NCBI GenBank assembly: GCA_015485455.1
Contig: WFTN01000135.1
Location: forward strand, 1 to 14,661
Source of the DNA: Planctomycetota bacterium
GTDB taxonomy: Bacteria > Planctomycetota > GCA-002687715 > DRQF01
Reading direction: 5' to 3'
Length of the DNA stretch: 14,661 nucleotides
Under the pieces are notes generated by a model, which worked only from the letters and a program-made list of their open reading frames with translations, was not told where the DNA came from and searched no databases. Position numbers and translations under genes: made by a program. Positions within the stretch are counted from its first letter, which is position 1. Each line of letters starts with the position of its first letter. Shown in pieces: positions 7,227-14,661 of the stretch.

Positions 7227-7243
7227 AGGTCGCTTGATTGAGG
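7227..7243 (-). repeat. Right terminal inverted repeat of the IS
   Basis: Read on the minus strand it starts CCTCAATCAAGC and pairs with the left end at 14 of 17 positions. Confidence 0.75.
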
Positions 7244-7249
7244 ACTAAT
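7244..7249 (+). repeat. Right target-site duplication (ACTAAT)
   Basis: This is a direct copy of 5395-5400, immediately outside the right inverted repeat. Confidence 0.75.
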
Positions 7250-7658
7250 TCACTTAGTCTTGTTCATCTCGAGTTCGCTCAAGCAAGAACATACGGTACC
7301 AGGTCAGATTCGCCAGTTTTGATGATTCCAGAGAGAGAGTCAAAACTGGCGAATCTGACCGTGTACCGTATATGGAACTTTCGAGAGGCCTTGGCTGCCG
7401 TGGAGGGCGACGAGGAAACCTTCGAGAGCGAAGTCAACAGCTCCCGATCTTAGATACCTTACCTGCCAACATGAGATCAGTGTGTGCCCAAGCCCCTGGC
7501 ATGAATGCCAGGGAGAGGGGCCTACTCACAGCCCAAAAAACTCAGATTGTGCATGTTTGCCGGAAGGGCACAGATCACGAGCTGAATTGTGCAGTTGGAG
7601 CTACCGCTCCGGCTTCAGTTTGATTGCTGCAACAGTGCCCCGCAGAGCGGGAAAACTC
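7250..7658. other. Non-coding stretch between the IS and the minus-strand operon
   Basis: No supported gene. It holds the long palindrome 7291-7371 and a 9-bp hairpin at 7494-7513 (CCCTGGCAT-GA-ATGCCAGGG). It also has small GC-rich hairpins near 7601-7614 and 7639-7651. None has a U-run on the minus strand, so I see no classic intrinsic terminator for the operon ending at 7659. A 26-codon stretch ending at 7453 (WNFREALAAVEGDEETF) faintly resembles an Hpt-domain N-terminus and may be a gene fragment; this is weak. Confidence 0.5.
7291..7371. repeat. 81-nt near-perfect palindrome (long hairpin, REP/MITE-like)
   Basis: Two 32-nt arms (7291-7322 and 7340-7371) match at 30 of 32 positions; the two mismatches are adjacent. 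They enclose a 17-nt loop rich in GAGAGA. The arms contain ATACGGTAC and GGTCAGATTCGCCAGTTTTGA. The size and symmetry are like a miniature inverted-repeat element or an extragenic palindrome; which one cannot be decided from a single copy. Confidence 0.8.
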
Positions 7659-9626
7659 TCATTGAACAGTCACTTGAATCGCGTTGCTCAAAGCGATGTA
7701 GGAACCATTGGCGCCAGATGTTCGCATGGCACATTGGAGGTTGGCCAGAATTCCAGGAGGAAGGTTGCCGATATGAATGCCGATTTGGTTCATCCCCAAA
7801 GGGCCCGTGTTAAAGAACGAGTCTAATCCTACGGTCAAGTTGCCATCGGCCAAGACTTGGATTCCCGTTGGAATACCAGTCAACGGGTCGACGACATTAC
7901 CCAAATCCAAAGCCCCGATGATGGGAAAAGTTGCGGAAGCCGGATTAAGAGGTCCACCCAACAATAGGATGGGCATCATGGGTTCACCCTCGAATTCCAT
8001 GATCATGTCGCCGTTGGCATTGACAGTCGAAAAGAAAGGGCCACCTAAGAAAGAATCGACGAGCTCAAGATTGACGTTTCGTGTGACACCAATTTTGAAA
8101 GCTGCGAATCCCGGTTGCGCGTTTTGGCCTGGCGTTGGTAGGACGTTCCTGACACTCACATCGTCAATCTGAATAGGATGATCGTCTCCACTAAATCCAC
8201 CACCATGATCTGTGGATCCACGAAAAACCAAACGAATGACGCTTCCAGAGAAAGCCGACAAATCAACGTCTATAAGGTTCCAGCCAGCACCAAAGAATGA
8301 GCCAATAGGGCCCACGACATTCATAGTAATGATTCCTGACTGCATGTCGATAACGTCAAGACTTAGTGTATTGTCAGCTAGCACTGTTGCATTAAAACTA
8401 TTGACCCAAAAGTCAAGACGCGGATGGGTGAGCAAACTGAGATCAAGGCACGGCGATTGAATACTAACAGCTGCATGGTGAGAATTGTGGTCATGCAAGA
8501 GAGCCCAAGACCCTTGTCCGTTCGTGTGATCAATAACCGTATTCTGAAAATGAGTGTCTCCGCTATTCACGAAAAACCAATCCGAATTTCTACCTGCAGC
8601 GTCTGCGCTTTCTTGAACCCAGCCAACCGGTGGTATCACAATGTTGGCAGAACTGATGCCGTCGAAGTTCTCACTCCAGGGAAAACTACTGATACGCGAC
8701 TCCCCGCCGCTCGCGATCTCGGCCGTCAACTGGTCATTGCTACTGAATTGGTCCATCACCAATTGATGACCCACACTAATCGAATGTGGTCCTAACGCTG
8801 ACAGATCAATTGAAGTTGCGAAAGAATACACAATCGATCCATTCGGTGGCAACGCAGTCGCGATAGCCAAGAATTCATTGATTGGCGGACCGCCATCGAG
8901 ACTAACACTGACGGGAACAATCTCGCCCGCGGGGATGCTCAAGCTCCCGAGATTCAGGAATTCAACACTGAGTTGTTCAGCACTTGCCCCCACGCTGCAT
9001 GTGAAACGATCTGAAACCGGCGAAACGAATCGATGGGTTCGTAGATCCCGTCCGAAAGGCCCATTCCTTGAGTAATGAACGTTCATGCTTGGTATCCCTG
9101 GAGAGCCCGCGCTAAAATAGGATGCAACACTATGAACACCGGATCTCACAATAAGATCCGAATTAGCAACGACGCTGATGCCGGTGGCCACAGCTGTAAA
9201 CCCATGAAATCCGACCAAGTCTGTACGAACAATACAGAACCCGCGGTTCGTCCCTTCCCGAACAAAAGTCGGAGTTTGAAGAATGACGTTGGTCCAGCTC
9301 CCGGTTCCCTGTGGAAGCAACGCCTCGTAAGAACCAACCAGTTTCCAAGAAAGCGGGTCCAACGTTCTTCCAACGAACGAGCCACCATCGCTGGTCGTCC
9401 AAACTTCAAGCGGAATGGTTTGTCCCAAGAAGGACGGCAACTGAATATCGATGGAGTCAATCGTCAAAGAGGATAGGGCTTCAAGATCAAACATGAAGTT
9501 GGACCCACCGGAATTTGCGTTCGCCAATCCGGTCGTCAACAATTGCCCGTTTAGAGCCAAAGAACTAGAGAAAAGAAAGAGCGCAATTATGCCTCTTCGA
9601 AATACGCTAATGACTTCCGTTTCCAT
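7659..9626 (-). CDS. Secreted modular protein: N-terminal beta-sandwich, CARDB-like, MAM-like and a shared C-terminal module
   Basis: The 655-residue protein begins METEVISVFRRGIIALFLF, a signal peptide likely cleaved near residue 27. Residues about 28-190 form a bacterial surface-protein beta-domain (NSGGSNFMFDLEAL, IPLEVWTTSDGGSFVG, WKLVGS, GFCIVR, SDLIVRSGVHS). Residues about 195-310 look CARDB-like (VSVSLDGGPP, IDLSALGPHSISVGH). Residues about 315-495 are MAM-like (PWSENFDG, SPCLDLSLLTHPRLDFWV, DDHPIQIDDVSV). The last 155 residues (from PGQNAQPGFAAFKI) are clearly homologous to the end of the upstream neighbour. The ATG at 9626-9624 is chosen over the GTG at 9629: it overlaps the upstream stop (TGATG) and has GGAG 8 nt upstream, so translation is probably coupled. 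Likely extracellular; ligand unknown. Confidence 0.88.
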   Translation of the reverse strand: METEVISVFRRGIIALFLFSSSLALNGQLLTTGLANANSGGSNFMFDLEALSSLTIDSIDIQLPSFLGQTIPLEVWTTSDGGSFVGRTLDPLSWKLVGSYEALLPQGTGSWTNVILQTPTFVREGTNRGFCIVRTDLVGFHGFTAVATGISVVANSDLIVRSGVHSVASYFSAGSPGIPSMNVHYSRNGPFGRDLRTHRFVSPVSDRFTCSVGASAEQLSVEFLNLGSLSIPAGEIVPVSVSLDGGPPINEFLAIATALPPNGSIVYSFATSIDLSALGPHSISVGHQLVMDQFSSNDQLTAEIASGGESRISSFPWSENFDGISSANIVIPPVGWVQESADAAGRNSDWFFVNSGDTHFQNTVIDHTNGQGSWALLHDHNSHHAAVSIQSPCLDLSLLTHPRLDFWVNSFNATVLADNTLSLDVIDMQSGIITMNVVGPIGSFFGAGWNLIDVDLSAFSGSVIRLVFRGSTDHGGGFSGDDHPIQIDDVSVRNVLPTPGQNAQPGFAAFKIGVTRNVNLELVDSFLGGPFFSTVNANGDMIMEFEGEPMMPILLLGGPLNPASATFPIIGALDLGNVVDPLTGIPTGIQVLADGNLTVGLDSFFNTGPLGMNQIGIHIGNLPPGILANLQCAMRTSGANGSYIALSNAIQVTVQ

Positions 9627-11722
9627 CACTCAATCTCCAACTGAACGGCGTTGCTTAAGGAAACTCCCGTGATTGAATTGTGCACGGCCGCTTGAAAAGT
9701 TGTGACGATGCCTATCGGGAGATTCGGCGTATTGAGGAGAAGCCCACCGACGCCAAAAGCGTCCGTCACAAAAAATGGGTTTAATCCAAAGCTGTTGCTA
9801 CCGTCAAACATCACACTTAGTCCCACGGGTATTCCACTCAGAGGGTCAATCGCCCCGCCAATGTCGATTTGGCCAATTGTTGGAAACGTTGCTGCAACCA
9901 AGTTGAGAGAACCAAAGAACAAAATTGTTGTCTGATTGCTTTGACCCTCCAGACGAAAACGAAGAGGCCCCCCGACGGTCGCACGTGCCAAATACGGTCC
10001 AGGGTCTTGAATGGCAACCAATTCACCGCCGATACTACGACAACCATTGATGTCAAGAACAGCGAAACCAACCTGTGGTGCTTGCCCAATCCCAAGCGGA
10101 TGGTCGGTCAGTTGTATGTCGTCAATGGCCAACGATTGCATGCCACTCATGGCGGCAGTTTGAGCACGCAACCTCAACATCACCTTTTGCCCCAAGAACG
10201 GACTCAAATTTAGCAGTTGTCGTTGCCAAGGCAAAACGGCAGGTGAAAGAGCGCCGATGGGACCGAACACATCCAAGGTCACTGAGCCAGAAGGCCAAAC
10301 CAATACATCGATGCTAAATGAAGTGGCAGACTGCCCTGCCGTCGAAGCATTCTCGTTGTTCAACCAAAACTCCAGTCGCGGATTCGTAAGCCCTTGCAGA
10401 TCAAAGATCGGCGTCAACAGGTTTGCAGTCGAATTGGGAGGCGCGGAAACGAGAGCGAAGTTTCCTCCCCCATTTACGCCAAATGTGTGGTCTCCCGACG
10501 GAAAGGGAAACGACAACAAGGATCCATCCGCGAAATCCCAATTGACGTCAACCGGTGAAGGAAGATTATCACCTGGGTCCTGCATCCAGCCCAAGGGCGG
10601 CACCGAACCCTGGCCAAGGGCGTCAAAATCCTCCTTGAATGGAAATTGAGCAATCAGTGTCCCTTGATTGCCTCGAAATGATCTCGTTTTGGCGTCGTTG
10701 ATTGGCTGTTGATCACCGGGGAAGCCGACGGATACCTCCAAAGACTGGCGCCCCTGCCCAGTCAGATCTACCGATTGTAGGAATGTGAAAGTGGTGCTCG
10801 ATCCTGTAGACAACATGGAGGGCAAGGCAAATGATTCATTTGACAGCACAACACCATTCAAACTCAAAGTCATGGGAAGGATCGTCCCCGCTGGCATCAT
10901 CGTTGTACCGAGGTTGCTTACTTGCACCGTCACAGTCTCAGACGCAGAAAAAAGCGAAGGAGGAAACTGACCAAGAATAGCGACTGGACTCGTGACCTGA
11001 ATCACCGCAGCGTCCACCGATTTTGCATTCGATTGAGACCCGCGACCGGTGAAGATTTCTTGCTGAGATAGCGCTCGCCCCCAAATCCGAAATTCGTCGA
11101 TGAGCCCCTTCCAGGCCCCACCCCCAATGCCTCCAATGAGTAACCCACTGGCACCATCGCCTTGGATCGGAATTGCGTTGCTCTGTGAAACGACACCTTG
11201 AAAGACTCCATCTACAAAACTTGAGACTTTCAATTCAAGAGAATCGTGAACAATGGCAACATGTTTCCAGCTTGAATTCCCGACCTGGTTGATCGAGAGA
11301 GGGTCCCCGTTCACCGCATCCAGCAAGATTTTGTCAAAGGCCGAACTGCCATGGTCAACAATCCAAGGGCCCCCGGTTCCATTTGTTCCCAACAGTGTCG
11401 AACCGTTCGCCCCGGTTCGGAGAATCCAAAATTCGATGGTCCAATCGCCGACATAGTTGACGGGCGCGCCGGTCTTACACATGGGGAGTAATCCAGTCCC
11501 CGTGCTTGTGTCCAAGCAGGAGCCACCGATGCGCGGATTGGTTGAATTCCAAGAGATACTTGGAGCAAGAACAATGGATGTTCCTGGCAAACCAGGGACT
11601 GCCTTGTCATTCGTGACAAGGCCACTACCACTGTTAAACCTCAGATAGAGGAGCTCGGGGACTTGGGCGTAGCCTATGCCACCCGTAACCAGAATCCATA
11701 CCAGTACGAATTCAACTATCAT
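9626..11722 (-). CDS. Secreted modular protein: LamG, CARDB-like, MAM-like and a shared C-terminal module
   Basis: From the ATG at 11722 the protein has 698 residues and a hydrophobic signal segment (MIVEFVLVWILVTGGIGYAQ). Residues about 22-230 form a LamG/concanavalin-like domain (YLRFNSGSG, WTIEFWILR, WKHVAIVHD, KGLIDEFRIWGRALS), usual in carbohydrate- or matrix-binding surface proteins. A CARDB-like segment (about 245-345) and a MAM-like segment (about 355-535; FKEDFDALG, NPRLEFWLNN, SLAIDDIQL) follow. The C-terminal 155 residues match the downstream protein (ATFPTIGQIDIGG, DPLSGIPVGL, LSNAVQLEIE). The start is uncertain. The frame is open up to an ATG at 11851, which would overlap the upstream gene by 34 nt. 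The charged residues RLSPPKR just before M at 11722 suggest that a TTG or GTG start slightly upstream may be used. Confidence 0.85.
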   Translation of the reverse strand: MIVEFVLVWILVTGGIGYAQVPELLYLRFNSGSGLVTNDKAVPGLPGTSIVLAPSISWNSTNPRIGGSCLDTSTGTGLLPMCKTGAPVNYVGDWTIEFWILRTGANGSTLLGTNGTGGPWIVDHGSSAFDKILLDAVNGDPLSINQVGNSSWKHVAIVHDSLELKVSSFVDGVFQGVVSQSNAIPIQGDGASGLLIGGIGGGAWKGLIDEFRIWGRALSQQEIFTGRGSQSNAKSVDAAVIQVTSPVAILGQFPPSLFSASETVTVQVSNLGTTMMPAGTILPMTLSLNGVVLSNESFALPSMLSTGSSTTFTFLQSVDLTGQGRQSLEVSVGFPGDQQPINDAKTRSFRGNQGTLIAQFPFKEDFDALGQGSVPPLGWMQDPGDNLPSPVDVNWDFADGSLLSFPFPSGDHTFGVNGGGNFALVSAPPNSTANLLTPIFDLQGLTNPRLEFWLNNENASTAGQSATSFSIDVLVWPSGSVTLDVFGPIGALSPAVLPWQRQLLNLSPFLGQKVMLRLRAQTAAMSGMQSLAIDDIQLTDHPLGIGQAPQVGFAVLDINGCRSIGGELVAIQDPGPYLARATVGGPLRFRLEGQSNQTTILFFGSLNLVAATFPTIGQIDIGGAIDPLSGIPVGLSVMFDGSNSFGLNPFFVTDAFGVGGLLLNTPNLPIGIVTTFQAAVHNSITGVSLSNAVQLEIE

Positions 11723-11817
11723 GCGTTTGGGTGGGCTCAAGCGAGACAACACAGCTAAACAGGAGAGAATCAAACAAACATGAGGAATCGCGGTATAATG
11801 AAGAATAGAACACACCC

Positions 11818-14661
11818 TCAAGGCCTCCGATATGGCCGACGCATCCGCCATTCATGAATAAGGCGTTCCGAAGGGTTTGTTCGATTCAAGAGTACGTGAT
11901 ATCCACGGCCAGCTCGTAATTCTTGGACTGTATTGTCCACAATCCCGCCCAAACCAGGAGGAATGTTCGTCCCATAGATCCTTACTCCGCCCGGAAGTTC
12001 AACACGTCGAACCAGAGGTAGCTGAGGAGCCCAATACTGATGGTCGCCAGTGTAGTCGCCCCAAATCGCCGTCGATAGCGTTGGAGCATCGCCTTGATAT
12101 CCACCGCCTAACTTATAGTCGGTGTGAAAAAGAATTGCTCCGGCAGAGAATGTTGAAGGCAAATCATTGTTCGCGAACGTGCCGTCATCGACGCGCATTG
12201 TAAGGCCAGACTCAAAAAACATAGTAGATCGGCCAAAATATGTTGCCAGTGGGCAATCGGCCGAAAACGGCCAGCCGACAGTTGAAACACCATAGGATAC
12301 TGGGCCGAAATTCTGTGCTCCAGGAGCGTTTCTGTCCGCCGGAAACGTCTGATTCCCCTGAGAATCCACAGCGAGCGCATTGACATACGCAATGAGATCC
12401 GACGTCAACACCATGCCAGATATCCAATAAGTCTCAGAATTGTCGTTCGCTGCCGCTGGAGAAGCGTTGTATTCGATCGCTTCATCAGGCCTTAGGTAAT
12501 AAGTAGATAGGTCGACTGGAATGGTCGGATTGGCAATGTCGACCCAAAAGCCATCAAAAACGCCCTGATCGACGAAACGAAGTGTGAGGGGGTTTGCCCA
12601 TGGAAGGGAGAAACTCATCGCAACACTCCAATCAACGCTATGGCTATCTCGAGGTAAGAAACGAATGGTATCTCCATCAAGAAATGGACTCGGGGCAATT
12701 CCTCCAACAACATCAAGAGCCCGCAACCAACGATTCGGAACCACTGGTGACATGCGCGTATCTCTCAGGCCCTCAAAAATGTCGGCTAACGAAGTCAATT
12801 TCCGAATCGAAATACTAGAGTTGGCGGGGATCCCAGACGCTTGGGTTTGATTGGATGCTCGCTCTGTCATCGTCACTGAATTTGCAGTGGCTGAATCAAC
12901 GAACCACCAGTGACCTTCAATCCCATGATCTTCAGGATTGGGCGTATCCGGCGGCGGTGGAAGCGCAGAGCGCCCAGCCCGTTTGGACGAGAAATCAAAA
13001 TCGTCTTGGATGATTGCATAGTAACCAAAACTCCCAGTATTCGTCGCTCCCGAAGTCAAGAAACTAGGAAGAGAGCCAAATGGCGATGCGATCCCACTAT
13101 TGTGCAACCAAGTGGTTTGGACCGGGATCGTTGCGGTACTTGAAACACTGTCAACTCTCACTCTTCTTTCATCCGGATTGTGAAAGGGCGAGCAAATCAA
13201 ATTGATCATTGTCGCGGCCACGGGACCTCCAATTGGAGTTTGATTTCGCCTAATGAGCCCTTTTTGAAGCCCAAATGGAGCGGTCGTCACCTCCCGCATC
13301 TTGCTCAGTGGATCGACCATTGCGACGCGATAGAACTTCTCATCGTTTGCAGCGTTAACCGGCCTCAAGATCGAGCATCGAAACTTTCCTGGGGCTAGCG
13401 AAGAAAGGCCAATATCCTGGGTAACGTCTTTCCACCTTGCATAGGCCCGCCCGCTATCATCATCATTATTGAAGAGCCATTTGCATGTTTGGAGAGTGTA
13501 TTGGTTGTCTGAACTTCCCAGACTGCCATTGCCGTCAAAATCAATCGTGATTTTCCATGTGCCGAGAGTCGTATCGAGAACTTTCGTGACGGACGTAATT
13601 CGAAAAGTTGATGACGGATCATCTACTTCTCCACCAGCCGCAAAAACCCCAGTGATTCCCGAATGTTTATACTCGATTCCATCAAGTTGGCCATCGCCGT
13701 CTGTATCATATGCATTGTTCGCAACCGGTTCGTTTGCATCGCTGAGCCCATCGCGGTCCGCATCCACGATCCCTCTTAATTCTTGATCGAAGAAACAGAC
13801 GTATTCACCGCGGTCTTTTCGATCGATGTCCCGGTATCCATGTTTCTCGCCAGTCCTCGGAAAGATGTTGTCAAAAGTTGATCCGGTCACAGAAAGATAA
13901 ACACTCTTGTACCTCTCAGGCTGAAATGGCGACACAACCGAATCACAATCGCCGTACATGTAGAGGATCGGCGGATCTGGTTCCGGCGGCGTGTTTGAGA
14001 GATTGGCGCCAATATAGTCAACGATATTCTTCCCTAAGAATAAGTTCTTCCAAACTGATGGCAAGAGCGGGTAGTAAGGTGCCATCGCAGATTGATTCGC
14101 CGCTGGATTTGTACCGCCAGCATGCAAAGCGAAATCCAAAGTGTCGGAGAAGACCTGTTTCTCAAGCCCCTGGTTGATCGTCACATTCGGTCTTAGTTTC
14201 AGGTAGATTTCAGGAAAAAACTTGGCATATGGCAGTGGGACGATTGCATCCAAGATGAGGTCATCCCAGGGTTCGGGGAATTGAATTCTTGAGCCAGCTG
14301 GCGCGTTTGCAGGCAGTGGCGCGGTTGACGGGAACGGATACCCAAGGTGCGATAAATCGGTGTGCATGTAGATGGTTGCATTCCGTCGCAAGTAACTGTT
14401 GTCACCCATAAACCGCCAATTGTAAACGTCAACACCCGGACTTTCCACCGCGGCCGCTCCAATCCCAGTGTCAACAAAGACGGGTATTGGTGAGTTGCCT
14501 ACGGTGATCATTGTGTTCATCCGTTGCGAGTGCGGAGCAAGTGCTGTGTCAAGAGCCAAGTACCCGCCAGAACTCGCACCGACGATCCCCCATGACTTTC
14601 TATCTTGAGGTTGCCTTATCGGATAAGAATCACTTGAAGACCAAGAGAGGCCAGATGGAAC
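11818..14661 (-). CDS. Alpha/beta-hydrolase fused to calcium-binding repeats and a long C-terminal region, partial (N-terminus off the right edge)
   Basis: The frame is open to the right edge, giving 947 residues. Residue numbers below count from the edge. GIVGASSGGYLAL has the nucleophile elbow GxSxG (Ser30) of esterase/lipase-type hydrolases. GDCDSVVSPF (Asp238 or Asp240) and GEKHGYRD (His274) are well placed for the rest of the triad. Residues about 300-330 (DADRDGLSDANEP, YDTDGDGQLDGIEY) are thrombospondin-3/dockerin-like calcium loops. Next comes a beta-rich segment (FRITSVTKV...YTLQTCKWLF...KFYRVAMVDP) as in many secreted planctomycete/verrucomicrobial proteins. The remaining ~550 residues are unrecognised, though SISIRKLTSLADIFE and ELRAGRGYHVLLNR recall the TIGR02597 family; this is tentative. 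The substrate is unknown; an extracellular ester or peptide hydrolase is inferred. It is first of the three packed minus-strand genes. Confidence 0.82.
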   Translation of the reverse strand, partial: VPSGLSWSSSDSYPIRQPQDRKSWGIVGASSGGYLALDTALAPHSQRMNTMITVGNSPIPVFVDTGIGAAAVESPGVDVYNWRFMGDNSYLRRNATIYMHTDLSHLGYPFPSTAPLPANAPAGSRIQFPEPWDDLILDAIVPLPYAKFFPEIYLKLRPNVTINQGLEKQVFSDTLDFALHAGGTNPAANQSAMAPYYPLLPSVWKNLFLGKNIVDYIGANLSNTPPEPDPPILYMYGDCDSVVSPFQPERYKSVYLSVTGSTFDNIFPRTGEKHGYRDIDRKDRGEYVCFFDQELRGIVDADRDGLSDANEPVANNAYDTDGDGQLDGIEYKHSGITGVFAAGGEVDDPSSTFRITSVTKVLDTTLGTWKITIDFDGNGSLGSSDNQYTLQTCKWLFNNDDDSGRAYARWKDVTQDIGLSSLAPGKFRCSILRPVNAANDEKFYRVAMVDPLSKMREVTTAPFGLQKGLIRRNQTPIGGPVAATMINLICSPFHNPDERRVRVDSVSSTATIPVQTTWLHNSGIASPFGSLPSFLTSGATNTGSFGYYAIIQDDFDFSSKRAGRSALPPPPDTPNPEDHGIEGHWWFVDSATANSVTMTERASNQTQASGIPANSSISIRKLTSLADIFEGLRDTRMSPVVPNRWLRALDVVGGIAPSPFLDGDTIRFLPRDSHSVDWSVAMSFSLPWANPLTLRFVDQGVFDGFWVDIANPTIPVDLSTYYLRPDEAIEYNASPAAANDNSETYWISGMVLTSDLIAYVNALAVDSQGNQTFPADRNAPGAQNFGPVSYGVSTVGWPFSADCPLATYFGRSTMFFESGLTMRVDDGTFANNDLPSTFSAGAILFHTDYKLGGGYQGDAPTLSTAIWGDYTGDHQYWAPQLPLVRRVELPGGVRIYGTNIPPGLGGIVDNTVQELRAGRGYHVLLNRTNPSERLIHEWRMRRPYRRP

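Larger units (their letters stand above)
5401..7243 (+). mobile_element. Complete IS1380-family insertion sequence (1843 bp)
   Basis: The element is bounded by imperfect inverted repeats (CCTGAATCAAGC on the left; CCTCAATCAAGC read inward from the right) and flanked by ACTAAT duplications. It encodes one intact transposase on the plus strand. Length, single-gene layout and ends starting with CCT fit the IS1380 family. All parts are intact, so it may be recently acquired and still mobile. About 210 bp between the transposase stop (7032) and the right end are non-coding. Confidence 0.88.

Noticed and set aside
7378..7453. Hpt-domain gene remnant (WNFREALAAVEGDEETF)
   Set aside because: Only about 20 residues are suggestive, the frame runs through the palindrome, and there is no start or phosphohistidine motif. 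This is too weak for a gene call.
7494..7513. Hairpin CCCTGGCAT-GA-ATGCCAGGG as terminator of the minus-strand operon
   Set aside because: There is no T-run after it on the minus strand, it lies about 145 nt past the stop, and a 2-nt loop is strained.
9075..9476. Plus-strand frames opposite the secreted-protein genes (for example 9075-9476, 10257-10649, 12584-12850)
   Set aside because: They are antisense to frames with signal peptides and recognisable domains and have no support of their own.
1..14661. CRISPR array, tRNA, rRNA, prophage or selA/selB/selC genes
   Set aside because: No regularly spaced repeats, no cloverleaf-like sequence, no rRNA stretches, and no frames resembling these proteins were seen anywhere in the window.

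Overview
The window most resembles the genome of a marine-type Planctomycetota bacterium. That is an inference from gene content, not from a marker gene. The content is a serine/threonine kinase fused to TPR repeats, an FG-GAP repeat protein, and several long secreted modular proteins built from LamG, CARDB-like, MAM-like and a recurrent C-terminal module. GC content looks moderate.

Layout. 1-1007 (minus) is the 5' part of a secreted CARDB/MAM-type protein that runs off the left edge. 1021-1647 is a divergent intergenic region with no convincing gene. 1661-2254 (plus) is the highlight: one reading frame of 197 codons with a signal peptide and two heavy-metal-associated (HMA, ferredoxin-like) domains. 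It is broken only by two in-frame UGA codons, at codons 44 and 123. Both UGAs sit in the loop where HMA domains carry their metal-binding cysteines. Each is followed at selenoprotein-like spacing by a 7-position hairpin with a 5-nt CGUG(U/C) loop. I read this as a secreted two-selenocysteine, tandem-HMA selenoprotein. Ordinary gene callers would break it into two short fragments. It has a strong Shine-Dalgarno sequence and a perfect 12-bp UUCG-loop intrinsic terminator at 2277-2309.

2419-3084 is a short FG-GAP (integrin-like) secreted protein that ends abruptly. 3183-4880 is a PknB-type kinase with a membrane anchor and TPRs. Its reading frame continues past a single TAA to 5399, so the natural protein is probably about 738 residues and this copy carries a nonsense change. 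A complete IS1380-family insertion sequence (5401-7243) follows, with imperfect terminal inverted repeats and a 6-bp ACTAAT duplication that contains the kinase gene's terminal stop codon. 7250-7658 is non-coding and holds an 81-nt near-perfect palindrome.

7659-14661 (minus) is a run of three closely packed genes. The first (14661 down to 11818, 5' end outside the window) is an alpha/beta-hydrolase fused to calcium-binding repeats and a long uncharacterised C-terminal part. The next two (11722-9626 and 9626-7659) are secreted modular proteins sharing a C-terminal domain of about 155 residues and overlapping at a TGATG stop/start. Together they look like an envelope or extracellular operon. 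No selA, selB, selC or selD gene is visible here, so the selenoprotein call depends on those genes being elsewhere in the genome.
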